Positions 1 through 6,825 of a DNA stretch of 12,370 nt are shown piece by piece. Every line of letters starts with the position of its first letter. The stretch's first letter is position 1. The stretch comes from an uncultured Rhizobiaceae group bacterium (GTDB lineage: Bacteria > Pseudomonadota > Alphaproteobacteria > Rhizobiales > Rhizobiaceae): NCBI GenBank assembly GCA_905479965.1, contig CAJQOR010000221.1:1-12370 (forward strand), written 5' to 3'. The notes under the pieces were generated by a model. It had not been told where the DNA came from and searched no databases. It saw only the letters and a list, made by a program, of their open reading frames with translations. The position numbers and the translations under genes were made by a program.

Positions 1-176
1 TTATTAGGGTTTTTTTGGAAAAAGAACGGCGGATCACGATCAGGATCATGACCCATTTCACGTGCATGTTCGGCATAGTTTCGTCCCACACAATAGATGC
101 GACGGATCGGGAAATTCTGATCTGAGCCTTTTATCGGAATATAGCTTTGCGGTGCTGGCTTGAAAATATAGTCCAT
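1..176 (-). CDS. Fumarylacetoacetate hydrolase (FAH) family protein, N-terminal part (cut by window edge)
   Basis: The visible 58 residues start [10 protein letters not shown] and contain [21 protein letters not shown] followed by a DPPFFFQK stretch. This is the typical N-terminus of the FAH superfamily, closest in appearance to fumarylpyruvate hydrolase-type enzymes, which are metal-dependent hydrolases cleaving C-C bonds of acylpyruvates. The catalytic metal-binding region lies beyond the window, so the exact reaction cannot be assigned. The ATG at 176 is chosen. A second in-frame ATG at 188 touches the AAGGAG Shine-Dalgarno sequence (194-189) with no spacing, so it is less likely to be used. 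The gene lies 92 bases downstream of the DUF4387 gene on the same strand and is probably the next gene of the tct/AtuA cluster. Some FAH-fold proteins are hydratases, decarboxylases or isomerases, so the superfamily is certain but the substrate is not. Confidence 0.88.
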   Translation of the reverse strand, partial: MDYIFKPAPQSYIPIKGSDQNFPIRRIYCVGRNYAEHAREMGHDPDRDPPFFFQKNPN

Positions 177-255
177 AGGTGCGCGCATCTCCTTGTTCAC
201 TTATCTTTGTGCCTTAGCATTTATTGTTAGGTTGGAAAACAAACAAGTCAAAGCA

Positions 256-270
256 AGCCAAAGATTGGCT
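256..270 (-). terminator. Small stem-loop at the end of the DUF4387 gene, possible attenuator
   Basis: A perfect 6-base inverted repeat (AGCCAA, 3-base loop, TTGGCT) overlaps the TAG stop codon of the DUF4387 gene. On the minus strand it is followed by a T-rich stretch (TTGCTTTGACTTGTTTG). The stem is short and the T-run is interrupted, so this may be a weak terminator or an attenuator setting the ratio between DUF4387 and the FAH gene. It may also have no function. The rest of the gap between these two genes shows nothing else recognisable. Confidence 0.3.
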
Positions 271-568
271 AAATTTCCATCTCACTTATGATCGCAGCCC
301 AGCTTGCGCCGTGCATATCGCGGTCACGGATTGATCCTTGGATGTGAGGGCGGGGTAGGCTGATTTTTACAACATTAAGAGAGGCGATTTCAAACCGTTT
401 GAGATCTTTCTCATCGACATCAAGTACATTTGCAATGTCGATATTTGTCAGCTTTTCGCATACGTCTTGGAAAACTGTTTTTTCACCGCAAAATATATCA
501 ATTGTTAGCCAAAATGGTCCGGCGTTTTTTGAACGAACCTTTTCCGCTTTATCCCTAAGACGTGCCAT
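269..568 (-). CDS. DUF4387 family protein, partner of the AtuA-family protein
   Basis: This 99-residue cytosolic protein matches the DUF4387 family by its length, the N-terminal RDKAEKVRSKNAGPFWLTIDIFC stretch and the C-terminal HGASWAAI segment. DUF4387 proteins are regularly encoded directly after AtuA/DUF1446 proteins and sometimes occur fused to them, which suggests a two-subunit enzyme. Here the ATG overlaps the 3' end of the AtuA-family gene by 14 bases and has a GAGGTG Shine-Dalgarno sequence a few bases upstream, so translational coupling and fixed stoichiometry are likely. No catalytic residues are established for the family to my knowledge, and no signal peptide or membrane segment is visible. 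The molecular function is unknown. A role as the small subunit of a carboxylate-processing enzyme is inferred from context only. Confidence 0.88.
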   Translation of the reverse strand: MARLRDKAEKVRSKNAGPFWLTIDIFCGEKTVFQDVCEKLTNIDIANVLDVDEKDLKRFEIASLNVVKISLPRPHIQGSIRDRDMHGASWAAIISEMEI

Positions 569-1922
569 TTTTCACCTCAATCACATTAAGTGAAAATGCA
601 TCCATTGGATGATCTAACTGTAAGACATGGTTTAACCCAAACTCATAAACAGGACCGACTTCTATTTCAGCTGGAGAGAAAGGAAATGCAAAGGTTGGCA
701 CTTCCTCTTCTTTGGTAAGGGGGTGGTGTAGCAGATAGGGATTGAGAATTTTACCAATCTCTTTCGATAGTTCTGGGGTCTTTGCGGTAACGATACCCAT
801 GACCCCAATTTCAGAGGCGTTTTTAGGGTTCTTATCAATAGACCCAAGCGTAGCGTTTTTACCAACCAATCGTAATTCGATATCAAATTCGTTTGCGTTG
901 AGGCCTAAGCGATCTGTTACTTTTGCTGTGCATTGATCAAGAATATCAGATGTCCACTGATCAATTTGTTCAACGTAATGGCTATCACGAACCAGTGCCA
1001 TGATCATCACTTGGTAGCCTGTGATGCGCGAACCTTCTAATTTGACTGTGTACTTGTCAGATGGCACCCATTTGGCACCTTCTACTCGGACGGATTTGTC
1101 ACCCGTTGCTGTATAGTTTGCCTCGGTGACATCCAAATGCCCACCTGGTTCATATAAAATAAATGGATTTGAATTCTCATAAAGCATATGGGCAGAAACT
1201 GTGTGCGGTGTAGCCCTTGCATTATCTGCCATTGGGGTGACCGTGAAGCCCTCGTGATCAAAGTCTACCAGTATCACCCCTGACTGCGGATTGGTTGCAC
1301 ATAATGCGCCACACTCAGCGATTTTCGCCCCATGCCATGCAGCCCCAGTATGGCAATTATTTTGTATTGGCAGCGCTGCAATAATAGCGGTATCTGTCGT
1401 GCGCCCTGCGATAATAATATCAGCGCCTGTGTTTAAGGCTTCAGTGATCTGTTCAACACCAGCTAACGCGACGATATTTTCAAATTGGTTGATTTCATCT
1501 TCATGCAGATTGGGTGCATGTTCTAAAGGTGAAATTCTATTTGTTGTAAATGCGTTTTGGATATTGGATTTATCTTGTGACGATTTCAAAACAGCGATTT
1601 TGACATTCTGTCCCAATTCTTGTGCGATCTCTTTTGTAATGTCGACAAGCCAATCAACGGCACTATCTGCGCCACATGTTCCAGCTGTTCCAATGACGAG
1701 TGGAATGCCAGCTTCTGCACGAGCTTGCATCAGCCCTTTCCATTCGATTTTGGTTGAGCTTCTTGAATATTTTGAGATACCGCGACCAAGATATGAGGGT
1801 CCGGAGTCCGTTGATCCCCCGTCAATTGCAATGATGTCAGGCTTTGCAGCGATTGCGCGCTGCAAAGCCTTTTTGTCATAGTTAAGGCCTAATGCACCTG
1901 ATGGTACGACGACTTTTGTCAT
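555..1922 (-). CDS. AtuA-family (DUF1446) protein, acyclic terpene utilisation-like
   Basis: This 455-residue protein belongs to the AtuA/DUF1446 family, named after a protein needed for acyclic terpene (citronellol/geraniol) degradation in Pseudomonas. Visible family features are the N-terminal glycine-rich motif DGGSTDSGPSYLGRG (about residues 34-48), an LVIGTAGTCGAD motif near residue 80, and IIAGRTTDTAIIAALP near the middle. It has no signal peptide and no membrane segments, so it is cytosolic. The ATG lies 3 bases after the tctA stop codon with only a weak Shine-Dalgarno sequence, which suggests coupled translation. The 3' end overlaps the DUF4387 gene. Terpene-pathway genes such as geranyl-CoA carboxylase are absent, so a role in terpene use is unlikely here. 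Being embedded between a tricarboxylate transporter and an FAH enzyme points to a polar carboxylate substrate. Family assignment is strong; the reaction is unknown. Confidence 0.9.
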   Translation of the reverse strand: MTKVVVPSGALGLNYDKKALQRAIAAKPDIIAIDGGSTDSGPSYLGRGISKYSRSSTKIEWKGLMQARAEAGIPLVIGTAGTCGADSAVDWLVDITKEIAQELGQNVKIAVLKSSQDKSNIQNAFTTNRISPLEHAPNLHEDEINQFENIVALAGVEQITEALNTGADIIIAGRTTDTAIIAALPIQNNCHTGAAWHGAKIAECGALCATNPQSGVILVDFDHEGFTVTPMADNARATPHTVSAHMLYENSNPFILYEPGGHLDVTEANYTATGDKSVRVEGAKWVPSDKYTVKLEGSRITGYQVMIMALVRDSHYVEQIDQWTSDILDQCTAKVTDRLGLNANEFDIELRLVGKNATLGSIDKNPKNASEIGVMGIVTAKTPELSKEIGKILNPYLLHHPLTKEEEVPTFAFPFSPAEIEVGPVYEFGLNHVLQLDHPMDAFSLNVIEVKNGTS

Positions 1923-1925
1923 TAT

Positions 1926-3431
1926 CTAATCCGTAACGGCTTGAGGTTTTTTTAAGATATTGCGCAAGAACATTGGCGCAATGAAGCCAGCAAATGCTGC
2001 AACCCAAAGTCCGATCGCGATCCAACTTGAGAAGAGATAACTGGGATCACCATCAGATAATGTCATTGCTCTTCGCAGCGCATCTTCCATGTTGCCACCC
2101 AGCAATATCCCTAAAATAACGGGCACTGTGGGTACATCAAGTTTGCGAAGGAAATAACCTAAGACACCAAATCCGATCATCAAGAGCAGATCGAAATAGC
2201 TGCCGGATAGTGAATAGATCCCAACAAAGGAAACCATCGTCACACCCGGTAGTAGAACCCATGCTGGAACAGTTAGGATTTTGACAAAGATCTTGACCAT
2301 TGGGACATTCATTAACAACAGGACGATATTGGCAATTAAAAGCGAGGCGATCAGTCCCCAAACTACGTCTGGGTTTTCGCGAAAGAGTGTTGGTCCAGGT
2401 GTTATGTTGAGTGTCATCAACAGTGCAAGCAACACAGCTGTTGTACCAGAACCAGGTACACCAAGTGTGAGCATTGGAACCAATGCGCCGCCCGCTGCGG
2501 AATTATTTCCTGCTTCTGGAGCTGCAACGCCTTTTGGTACACCTGTGCCAAAACCACCTTTTTCGCCGGCGATTGATTTTTCCGTCATATAGGCCATGAA
2601 CGAGCCTAAAGAAGCACCAGCCCCGGGCAAAACACCGGCGATAAAGCCAACGACAGACGCGCGAAGCATCGTCCACTTAGTCTCCATGATATCCTTCCAA
2701 GGTATGCGAACTTTATCTAAAACCACGCCGATGGCAGAACCCTTGCCGTGGTTTTCTATGAAGAAGAATACTTCGGCAATTGCAAATAGGCCGACAATTG
2801 CGACAAGAAAATCAATGCCGTCAAAAAGGTGTAAATTTCCGCCTGTTAGACGCGGTAGACCCGATGAGCTGTCCACGCCGATCATTGCGATACCCAAACC
2901 AATGCAGGCTGCAATCGCACTTTTGGCCTGATTGTTGGACGCCATACCGCCTAAAGTACAAAACGCTAAGAGATAAAGCGCAAAATACTCTGCAGGTCCA
3001 AACAAGAAAGCAACGCGCGCTAAGACCGGAGCAAGCAACATAAGGCCGATTGTTGCTAAAAATGCACCCACGAATGAGGCAACACCTGAGAGCACGAGCG
3101 CATCACCTGCGCGACCTGCTTTGGCCATAGGGTATCCATCTAATGTGGTCATAAGTGCTGGTTCATCACCTGGAATATTGAGCAAAATTGAACTAATGCG
3201 ACCGCCATACATGGCGCCATAATAAACCGATGTCATCAACACAAGCGCTGCTGTAGCATCAAGCCCGAGTGTGAAGGTGATAGGAATAAGTATCGCAACA
3301 CCATTGGATGGCCCAAGGCCGGGAAGTGCGCCGATAATTGTACCTAAGAAGCAGCCAACTATTGCGAGCATAAGAGTATATGGCGACAGAGCTACAGAGA
3401 ATCCGAGCGCCAAATTGGAAAGAATATCCAT
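1926..3431 (-). CDS. tctA: Tripartite tricarboxylate transporter, large permease subunit TctA
   Basis: TctA is the large inner-membrane subunit (about 10-12 helices) of a tripartite tricarboxylate transporter, which moves a carboxylate delivered by the periplasmic protein TctC using an ion gradient. The sequence shows the family hallmark twice: GALPGLGPSNGVAILIPITF near the N-terminus and GFIAGVLPGAGASLGSFMAY in the middle. GVPGSGTTAVLLALL follows, and hydrophobic segments run throughout. The chosen start is the ATG at 3431, giving 501 residues beginning MDILSNLALGF. An upstream in-frame GTG at 3443 would add four residues, but the ATG has AGGTGG at good spacing and matches the usual TctA start. 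It lies one base after the tctB stop codon, so translation is probably coupled. The subunit order C-B-A is the standard one for this family. Confidence 0.95.
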   Translation of the reverse strand: MDILSNLALGFSVALSPYTLMLAIVGCFLGTIIGALPGLGPSNGVAILIPITFTLGLDATAALVLMTSVYYGAMYGGRISSILLNIPGDEPALMTTLDGYPMAKAGRAGDALVLSGVASFVGAFLATIGLMLLAPVLARVAFLFGPAEYFALYLLAFCTLGGMASNNQAKSAIAACIGLGIAMIGVDSSSGLPRLTGGNLHLFDGIDFLVAIVGLFAIAEVFFFIENHGKGSAIGVVLDKVRIPWKDIMETKWTMLRASVVGFIAGVLPGAGASLGSFMAYMTEKSIAGEKGGFGTGVPKGVAAPEAGNNSAAGGALVPMLTLGVPGSGTTAVLLALLMTLNITPGPTLFRENPDVVWGLIASLLIANIVLLLMNVPMVKIFVKILTVPAWVLLPGVTMVSFVGIYSLSGSYFDLLLMIGFGVLGYFLRKLDVPTVPVILGILLGGNMEDALRRAMTLSDGDPSYLFSSWIAIGLWVAAFAGFIAPMFLRNILKKPQAVTD

Positions 3432-3432
3432 G

Positions 3433-3924
3433 TTAGTGTCCACCTACAAATGGAATAAGAATGGTCAGCGCGTCCCAAAGGTCAGCAAATGAAGGGATTT
3501 TGTAAGCCACGATGTTGCCAAGCCCCAATGCGTATTTGAACAGCGTAAACAAGACCAGGGCCAAACCTAAACCGCTAAGAGCAGCGTTTTTCACGTTCGG
3601 AGATATTTGATAGCTGATAATTCCAGCTGCGAACATGGTTGGCAAAATAAATCCCAACGGCGTAATCATAACGGCATAAACAGATAAAACCGCAACAGCG
3701 ATTGCCATGTTTATCCATGTTGGTGATTGTGGCCATTGTGGATTTGGATCGGGTTTAAAGATAAGAACTAATGATGAAAGCGCGGCAATTCCGCCGATCA
3801 AAAATGGAAAAAGTTTCGGAAGAAACTGACCCGAAAACAGATTTGTCTGAATCTGAGTGGCAGCCGCGATATACGCGACTGCAGTGATCAGGGTAATCAG
3901 ACCAAAAATACGGTCTGATGCCAT
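3433..3924 (-). CDS. tctB: Tripartite tricarboxylate transporter, small permease subunit TctB
   Basis: This 163-residue membrane protein has four predicted helices: about residues 5-22, 38-55, 70-105 (a hydrophobic stretch holding one or two passes) and 112-132. It has the size and position of TctB, the small poorly conserved membrane subunit that associates with TctA. The start codon overlaps the stop of tctC by one base (TAATG) and has only a GGGG stretch upstream, so reinitiation after tctC is likely. Sequence similarity is low across TctB proteins, so the assignment rests on size, topology and position between tctC and tctA, which together leave little doubt. Confidence 0.92.
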   Translation of the reverse strand: MASDRIFGLITLITAVAYIAAATQIQTNLFSGQFLPKLFPFLIGGIAALSSLVLIFKPDPNPQWPQSPTWINMAIAVAVLSVYAVMITPLGFILPTMFAAGIISYQISPNVKNAALSGLGLALVLFTLFKYALGLGNIVAYKIPSFADLWDALTILIPFVGGH

Positions 3925-4892
3925 TACTGGATAACCCCGAGTTCTTTTGACATCGCATTGATGTCAGATACTAAGCCATCGACATAGGATTGGAAGTCGC
4001 CACCAACTTTTGTAAATGGTGCGAGTCCATTTGCAGCCATAGCTTCTGCCCATTCAGGACTATCAGCAACCTGCTGCAGCTTACCTGCCCAATCATTGAA
4101 CTGATCATCAGAGATGCCTTTTGGCACATATAGACCACGCCAATTGACGGCAACAACATCATAACCTTGTTCTTTCGCTGTTGGAATATCGTCAAAACCT
4201 GGTACGCGCTCATCCGTTAGAACAGCAATGACACGAATGTCACCATTTGCTAGGAAGCTTACGACTTCAGACATGTCGCCAGTCATCGCTTGTGTGAAGC
4301 CGCCAACTGTTTGTGTGATCGCATCTGCACCACCATCGACACCGATATATTTAACTTTGGTGATGTCAGTGAAGCCTGCTTCTTTAAGCACCATCAATGG
4401 TTTGAGGTGGTCAAAACCACCAACGGCTGAACCGCCAGCAAATGCGACAGAACCTGGCTCTGCCAAGATTGCGTCAACAAGGTCGTTCAAAGATTGGTAT
4501 TTGCTGTCTGCAGCAACTGCGATGACACCCGGGTCAGCACCAATAGCGCCAACAAAACGAACTTGGTCAGCGGTCATGCCAGCATAAGCATTTTGAGCTA
4601 GGCGTGTTGTTGTTGCAGATGAAGCTGCGACGATCAAATCTGCATCGCTGCTGCGTTCGCCAACAACGTGGTTATAGGCTAAACCACCGCCAGCACCTGG
4701 CATGTTGGTCACCTGAACAGGCTTATCAACGGCTTTGATGTCATACATGATCTTACCAATTTGGCGACATGTGAAATCCCAGCCACCACCAGGGTTAGCC
4801 GGTGCAATACATTCAGCTGCAATTGAAGTTGTTAGCATTGCAGCACTTATAACCGCGCCGTATGCCGCGGTTTTCATAAACTTAAGGTTCAT
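3924..4892 (-). CDS. tctC: Tripartite tricarboxylate transporter substrate-binding protein TctC
   Basis: This 322-residue periplasmic binding protein belongs to the TctC/Bug family and captures the carboxylate substrate for TctAB. It starts with a signal peptide (MNLKFMKTAAYG, hydrophobic core, cleavage likely near SIAA/EC). The mature protein begins ECIAPANPGGGWDFTCR, which resembles the citrate/tricarballylate-type TctC proteins (pattern ECIAPAxPGGGxDxTC). Other family signatures are NMPGAGGGLAYN, the GGSAVGGFDHL segment and NWRGLYVPKG. The ATG at 4892 is preceded by GGGAGG at 5-base spacing, and an in-frame ATG five codons later is less well placed. It is the first transporter gene, preceded by a 123-base region with candidate regulatory repeats. 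The class of substrate (a di- or tricarboxylate) follows from the family; the exact ligand is not readable. Confidence 0.95.
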   Translation of the reverse strand: MNLKFMKTAAYGAVISAAMLTTSIAAECIAPANPGGGWDFTCRQIGKIMYDIKAVDKPVQVTNMPGAGGGLAYNHVVGERSSDADLIVAASSATTTRLAQNAYAGMTADQVRFVGAIGADPGVIAVAADSKYQSLNDLVDAILAEPGSVAFAGGSAVGGFDHLKPLMVLKEAGFTDITKVKYIGVDGGADAITQTVGGFTQAMTGDMSEVVSFLANGDIRVIAVLTDERVPGFDDIPTAKEQGYDVVAVNWRGLYVPKGISDDQFNDWAGKLQQVADSPEWAEAMAANGLAPFTKVGGDFQSYVDGLVSDINAMSKELGVIQ

Positions 4893-4914
4893 TGATTCCT
4901 CCCAATGATAGGCA

Positions 4915-4930
4915 TCCGCGTTTTTGCGGA
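4915..4930. other. Short hairpin upstream of tctC
   Basis: TCCGC and GCGGA form a 5-base stem around a 6-base loop (GTTTTT on the plus strand). It would sit in the 5' leader of the tctC transcript, about 13 bases before its Shine-Dalgarno sequence. There is no T-run after it in the direction of transcription, so it is not a convincing terminator. It may influence tctC translation or mRNA stability; this is weak inference. Confidence 0.25.
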
Positions 4931-4945
4931 GCTAACAAAGCTAAC
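4931..4945 (-). promoter_or_regulatory. Tandem GTTAGC repeat upstream of tctC, candidate response-regulator site
   Basis: On the minus strand two GTTAGC hexamers lie 9 bases apart (start to start), separated by TTT. OmpR-class regulators usually bind direct repeats about 10-11 bases apart, so this is a possible but not ideal site for the regulator encoded at 6153-6824. No further copy was found in the divergent region 6084-6152. Confidence 0.22.
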
Positions 4946-4955
4946 CACACAAAAC

Positions 4956-4971
4956 TGTCATCTAGCTGACA
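4956..4971. promoter_or_regulatory. 16-base palindrome upstream of tctC, candidate operator
   Basis: TGTCA, a 6-base spacer TCTAGC and TGACA form a perfect 5-base inverted repeat, 64-79 bases upstream of the tctC start codon. The length and position suit a dimeric transcription factor. No clear -35/-10 pair could be assigned with confidence around it, and the protein that would bind it is unknown. The nearby two-component regulator is one candidate; a regulator encoded outside the window is another. Confidence 0.35.
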
Positions 4972-5015
4972 CTGGTGAAAAGAATCATTTTGAATAAATT
5001 GCCAAGGTCCTGAAG

Positions 5016-6083
5016 TTAGTTTCCGCGCAGGGCAGTGTTCCATTGGGTTATGAAGCGAGACCTTTTGACCTGATCGAGATAGGCAATTAGCCCTGGGCCT
5101 ATGGATATGGGCCTGAGTTGACTGCCCATTTTATCGCGCAAGGTTGTTGCGGTATTATCGCCGAATACATCAGGATGTAATGCAGGTAATTTTACATCAC
5201 TTGCCATGACAGATTGTCCGTCTTTGGACATTAAAAATGATAAAAGTGTCTTTCCAAGCTCAGGGTTTGCCGCAGCTTGTGGAATGAGTGCAATGCGTGA
5301 CATCACAATTGTGTAGTCTTCAAGCATGATGATACCAAGTTCGGGGTTTTGCCGTGCCCAATTTTCGGCGTATGAGCCAACAATATTGTAACCCAGCACA
5401 AATCTTCCATCTGATACGCGTTCCAAAATTGATGAAGAATTTGAATATAGTTTTACACCCGTTGAACCCATGGCACTGACCAAATCCCAAATATTGCGAT
5501 TGTGCTCTTGATCGCGAGCGAGGATCAAAAAACCAAATCCGGATCGTTCAATGTCATAAGTTGCGATTTTGCCATAAAATTCGTCATCGTTGTCTTTTAA
5601 AAGTGCCACCAGATCTGATCTGTTTTTGGGTGGAGAAATCTCATTAAAGCTTGGCTTGTGATAAACGAGTACCGATGGTTCATAGGTTAACCCAAAAGCT
5701 GAATTTCGCCATTTCGCCCAGCTTGGCCAGTTATCTGTATTCGCGTTAAAGCTCGTTTGGGCATAACCGTCATTGACCAATTTAACTTGAAGGTCCATCG
5801 CGGATGATAAAACAAGGTCGGCGGTTTTTTCACCCTTATCAGTTTCGCGGATAACACGCTCATATATATCAAGAGACTGCAAGTCTTCGTATAATATCGC
5901 GACATTTGGGTTCTGTTCTTGAAATGCGGCAATTAATGGCTTGGACGCATCTTCATCAAGGGAAGAATAGACAACCAGTGTTTGTTCACTAAGACCTTCA
6001 TTGATCGCCGGAAACAGCGTTTGAGCAACCGCCGGTGAGAAAGCAAAAAGGCTCGCGATGACAAAATAAATTTTGGTTTTCAA
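5016..6083 (-). CDS. Family 1 extracellular solute-binding protein (Fbp/PgtC-like) without ABC partners
   Basis: This periplasmic protein of 355 residues resembles the iron(III)/phosphonate/PgtC-type family 1 binding proteins. Visible features are LVVYSSLDEDASKPLIAAFQ at the start of the mature protein, ADLVLSSAMDLQVKLVNDGYAQ, and SFLMSKDGQSVMA near the C-terminus. A TTG start at 6083 is preferred: AGGGG (6094-6090) sits 6 bases upstream and the product MKTKIYFVIASLFAFSPAVAQ is a good signal peptide. The other candidate, a TTG at 6098, adds five residues and has no good Shine-Dalgarno sequence. No ABC permease or ATPase gene is adjacent. Instead it is divergent from a two-component system and precedes tctC, so a sensory role, as proposed for PgtC of the phosphoglycerate system, is more likely than uptake. 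Ligand unknown. Confidence 0.85.
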   Translation of the reverse strand: MKTKIYFVIASLFAFSPAVAQTLFPAINEGLSEQTLVVYSSLDEDASKPLIAAFQEQNPNVAILYEDLQSLDIYERVIRETDKGEKTADLVLSSAMDLQVKLVNDGYAQTSFNANTDNWPSWAKWRNSAFGLTYEPSVLVYHKPSFNEISPPKNRSDLVALLKDNDDEFYGKIATYDIERSGFGFLILARDQEHNRNIWDLVSAMGSTGVKLYSNSSSILERVSDGRFVLGYNIVGSYAENWARQNPELGIIMLEDYTIVMSRIALIPQAAANPELGKTLLSFLMSKDGQSVMASDVKLPALHPDVFGDNTATTLRDKMGSQLRPISIGPGLIAYLDQVKRSRFITQWNTALRGN

Positions 6084-6152
6084 GAAAAACCCCTTCAAAA
6101 ATCAATTTTACATTCAAAAAATATGTGTTTTATTGCAAGTTCGGGAGAAACA
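6084..6152. promoter_or_regulatory. Divergent intergenic region between the solute-binding protein and the response regulator
   Basis: These 69 AT-rich bases must carry the 5' signals of both flanking genes unless they are transcribed from further away. Two TTCAAAAA copies begin at 6094 and 6113, 19 bases apart, the first overlapping the solute-binding protein's Shine-Dalgarno region. They could be contacts for the response regulator, but simple AT-rich sequence could produce them by chance. No clear promoter pair is seen. Confidence 0.3.
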
Positions 6153-6824
6153 ATGCGTATTTTAGTCGTTGAAGACAATAAAAAACTTGGCCAAGGTTTG
6201 AAACACTTGCTCAATGATAGCAGTTTTGTAGCGGATTTGGTGGAGGATGGCGATGGGGCTTTGTCAGCCGCAGCGGCGTTTAATTATGATCTCATCATAT
6301 TAGATTTAAGCCTGCCAGATATTGATGGTTTGCAGGTTTTAAAGGAGATTCGTGCCAAACGAAGCCTTGTTCCTGTGCTTATACTTACCGCAAGAGGCGG
6401 TCTTGATGATCGCATTAAAGGGCTTGATATTGGTGCGGATGATTATATGTCCAAACCGTTTGAATGGAGTGAATTGGAAGCACGCATTCGCGCTTTATTG
6501 CGTCGCTCGCAAGCGGTGAAAACGGCGCAACTTGAATTTGGTCAGATTAGTTTGGATCTAAAAACCAATCAGGTTTTTGCCAATGAAAAGTCGATCGAAC
6601 TCCCTGCGCGCGAAACCAATGTATTGCGTGAATTGCTCATTGCAAATGGTCGTATCTTATCCAAGTCGCGGATGATCGAGACATTATCGAGTTTTGATGA
6701 AGACATTAGCGAAAATGCAATTGAGCAATATATTTCTCGTTTGAGAAAACGCCTTATTACCTATGGTTTGACGATTAAAGCTGCCCGCGGTTTGGGCTAT
6801 TATTTGCAGATGCTTGAAGCGTGA
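6153..6824 (+). CDS. OmpR-family response regulator (TctD-like)
   Basis: This 223-residue cytosolic transcription factor has an N-terminal receiver domain (about residues 1-115) and a C-terminal winged-helix DNA-binding domain (about 125-220). The receiver has the acidic pocket E7/D8, phospho-acceptor D51 (LDLSLPDIDG), T79 and K101 (SKPF), all intact. The winged helix shows LPARETNVLRELL, the recognition-helix region with NAIEQYISRLRKRL, and the final RGLGYYL wing. The ATG at 6153 is chosen because GGGAG lies 5 bases upstream and the product starts MRILVVEDN as usual. An in-frame ATG at 6123 would add ten atypical residues. The gene is followed directly by its kinase. It resembles TctD, which controls tricarboxylate transport, and probably regulates the divergent tct cluster and possibly its own operon; this regulation is inference from position. 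Confidence 0.93.
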   Translation: MRILVVEDNKKLGQGLKHLLNDSSFVADLVEDGDGALSAAAAFNYDLIILDLSLPDIDGLQVLKEIRAKRSLVPVLILTARGGLDDRIKGLDIGADDYMSKPFEWSELEARIRALLRRSQAVKTAQLEFGQISLDLKTNQVFANEKSIELPARETNVLRELLIANGRILSKSRMIETLSSFDEDISENAIEQYISRLRKRLITYGLTIKAARGLGYYLQMLEA

Positions 6825-6825
6825 T

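Noticed and set aside
1291..1881. A 196-codon plus-strand open frame opposite the AtuA-family gene
   Set aside because: It lies entirely antisense to a clearly recognised gene, has low-complexity composition and no recognisable domain or Shine-Dalgarno sequence.
2281..2931. Plus-strand open frames opposite tctA
   Set aside because: They mirror the codon pattern of tctA on the other strand and encode proline/alanine-rich sequences with no family features.
4915..4930. Hairpin after the solute-binding protein gene as an intrinsic terminator
   Set aside because: The stem is only 5 bases and no T-run follows in the direction of transcription; it is kept only as a low-confidence leader hairpin.
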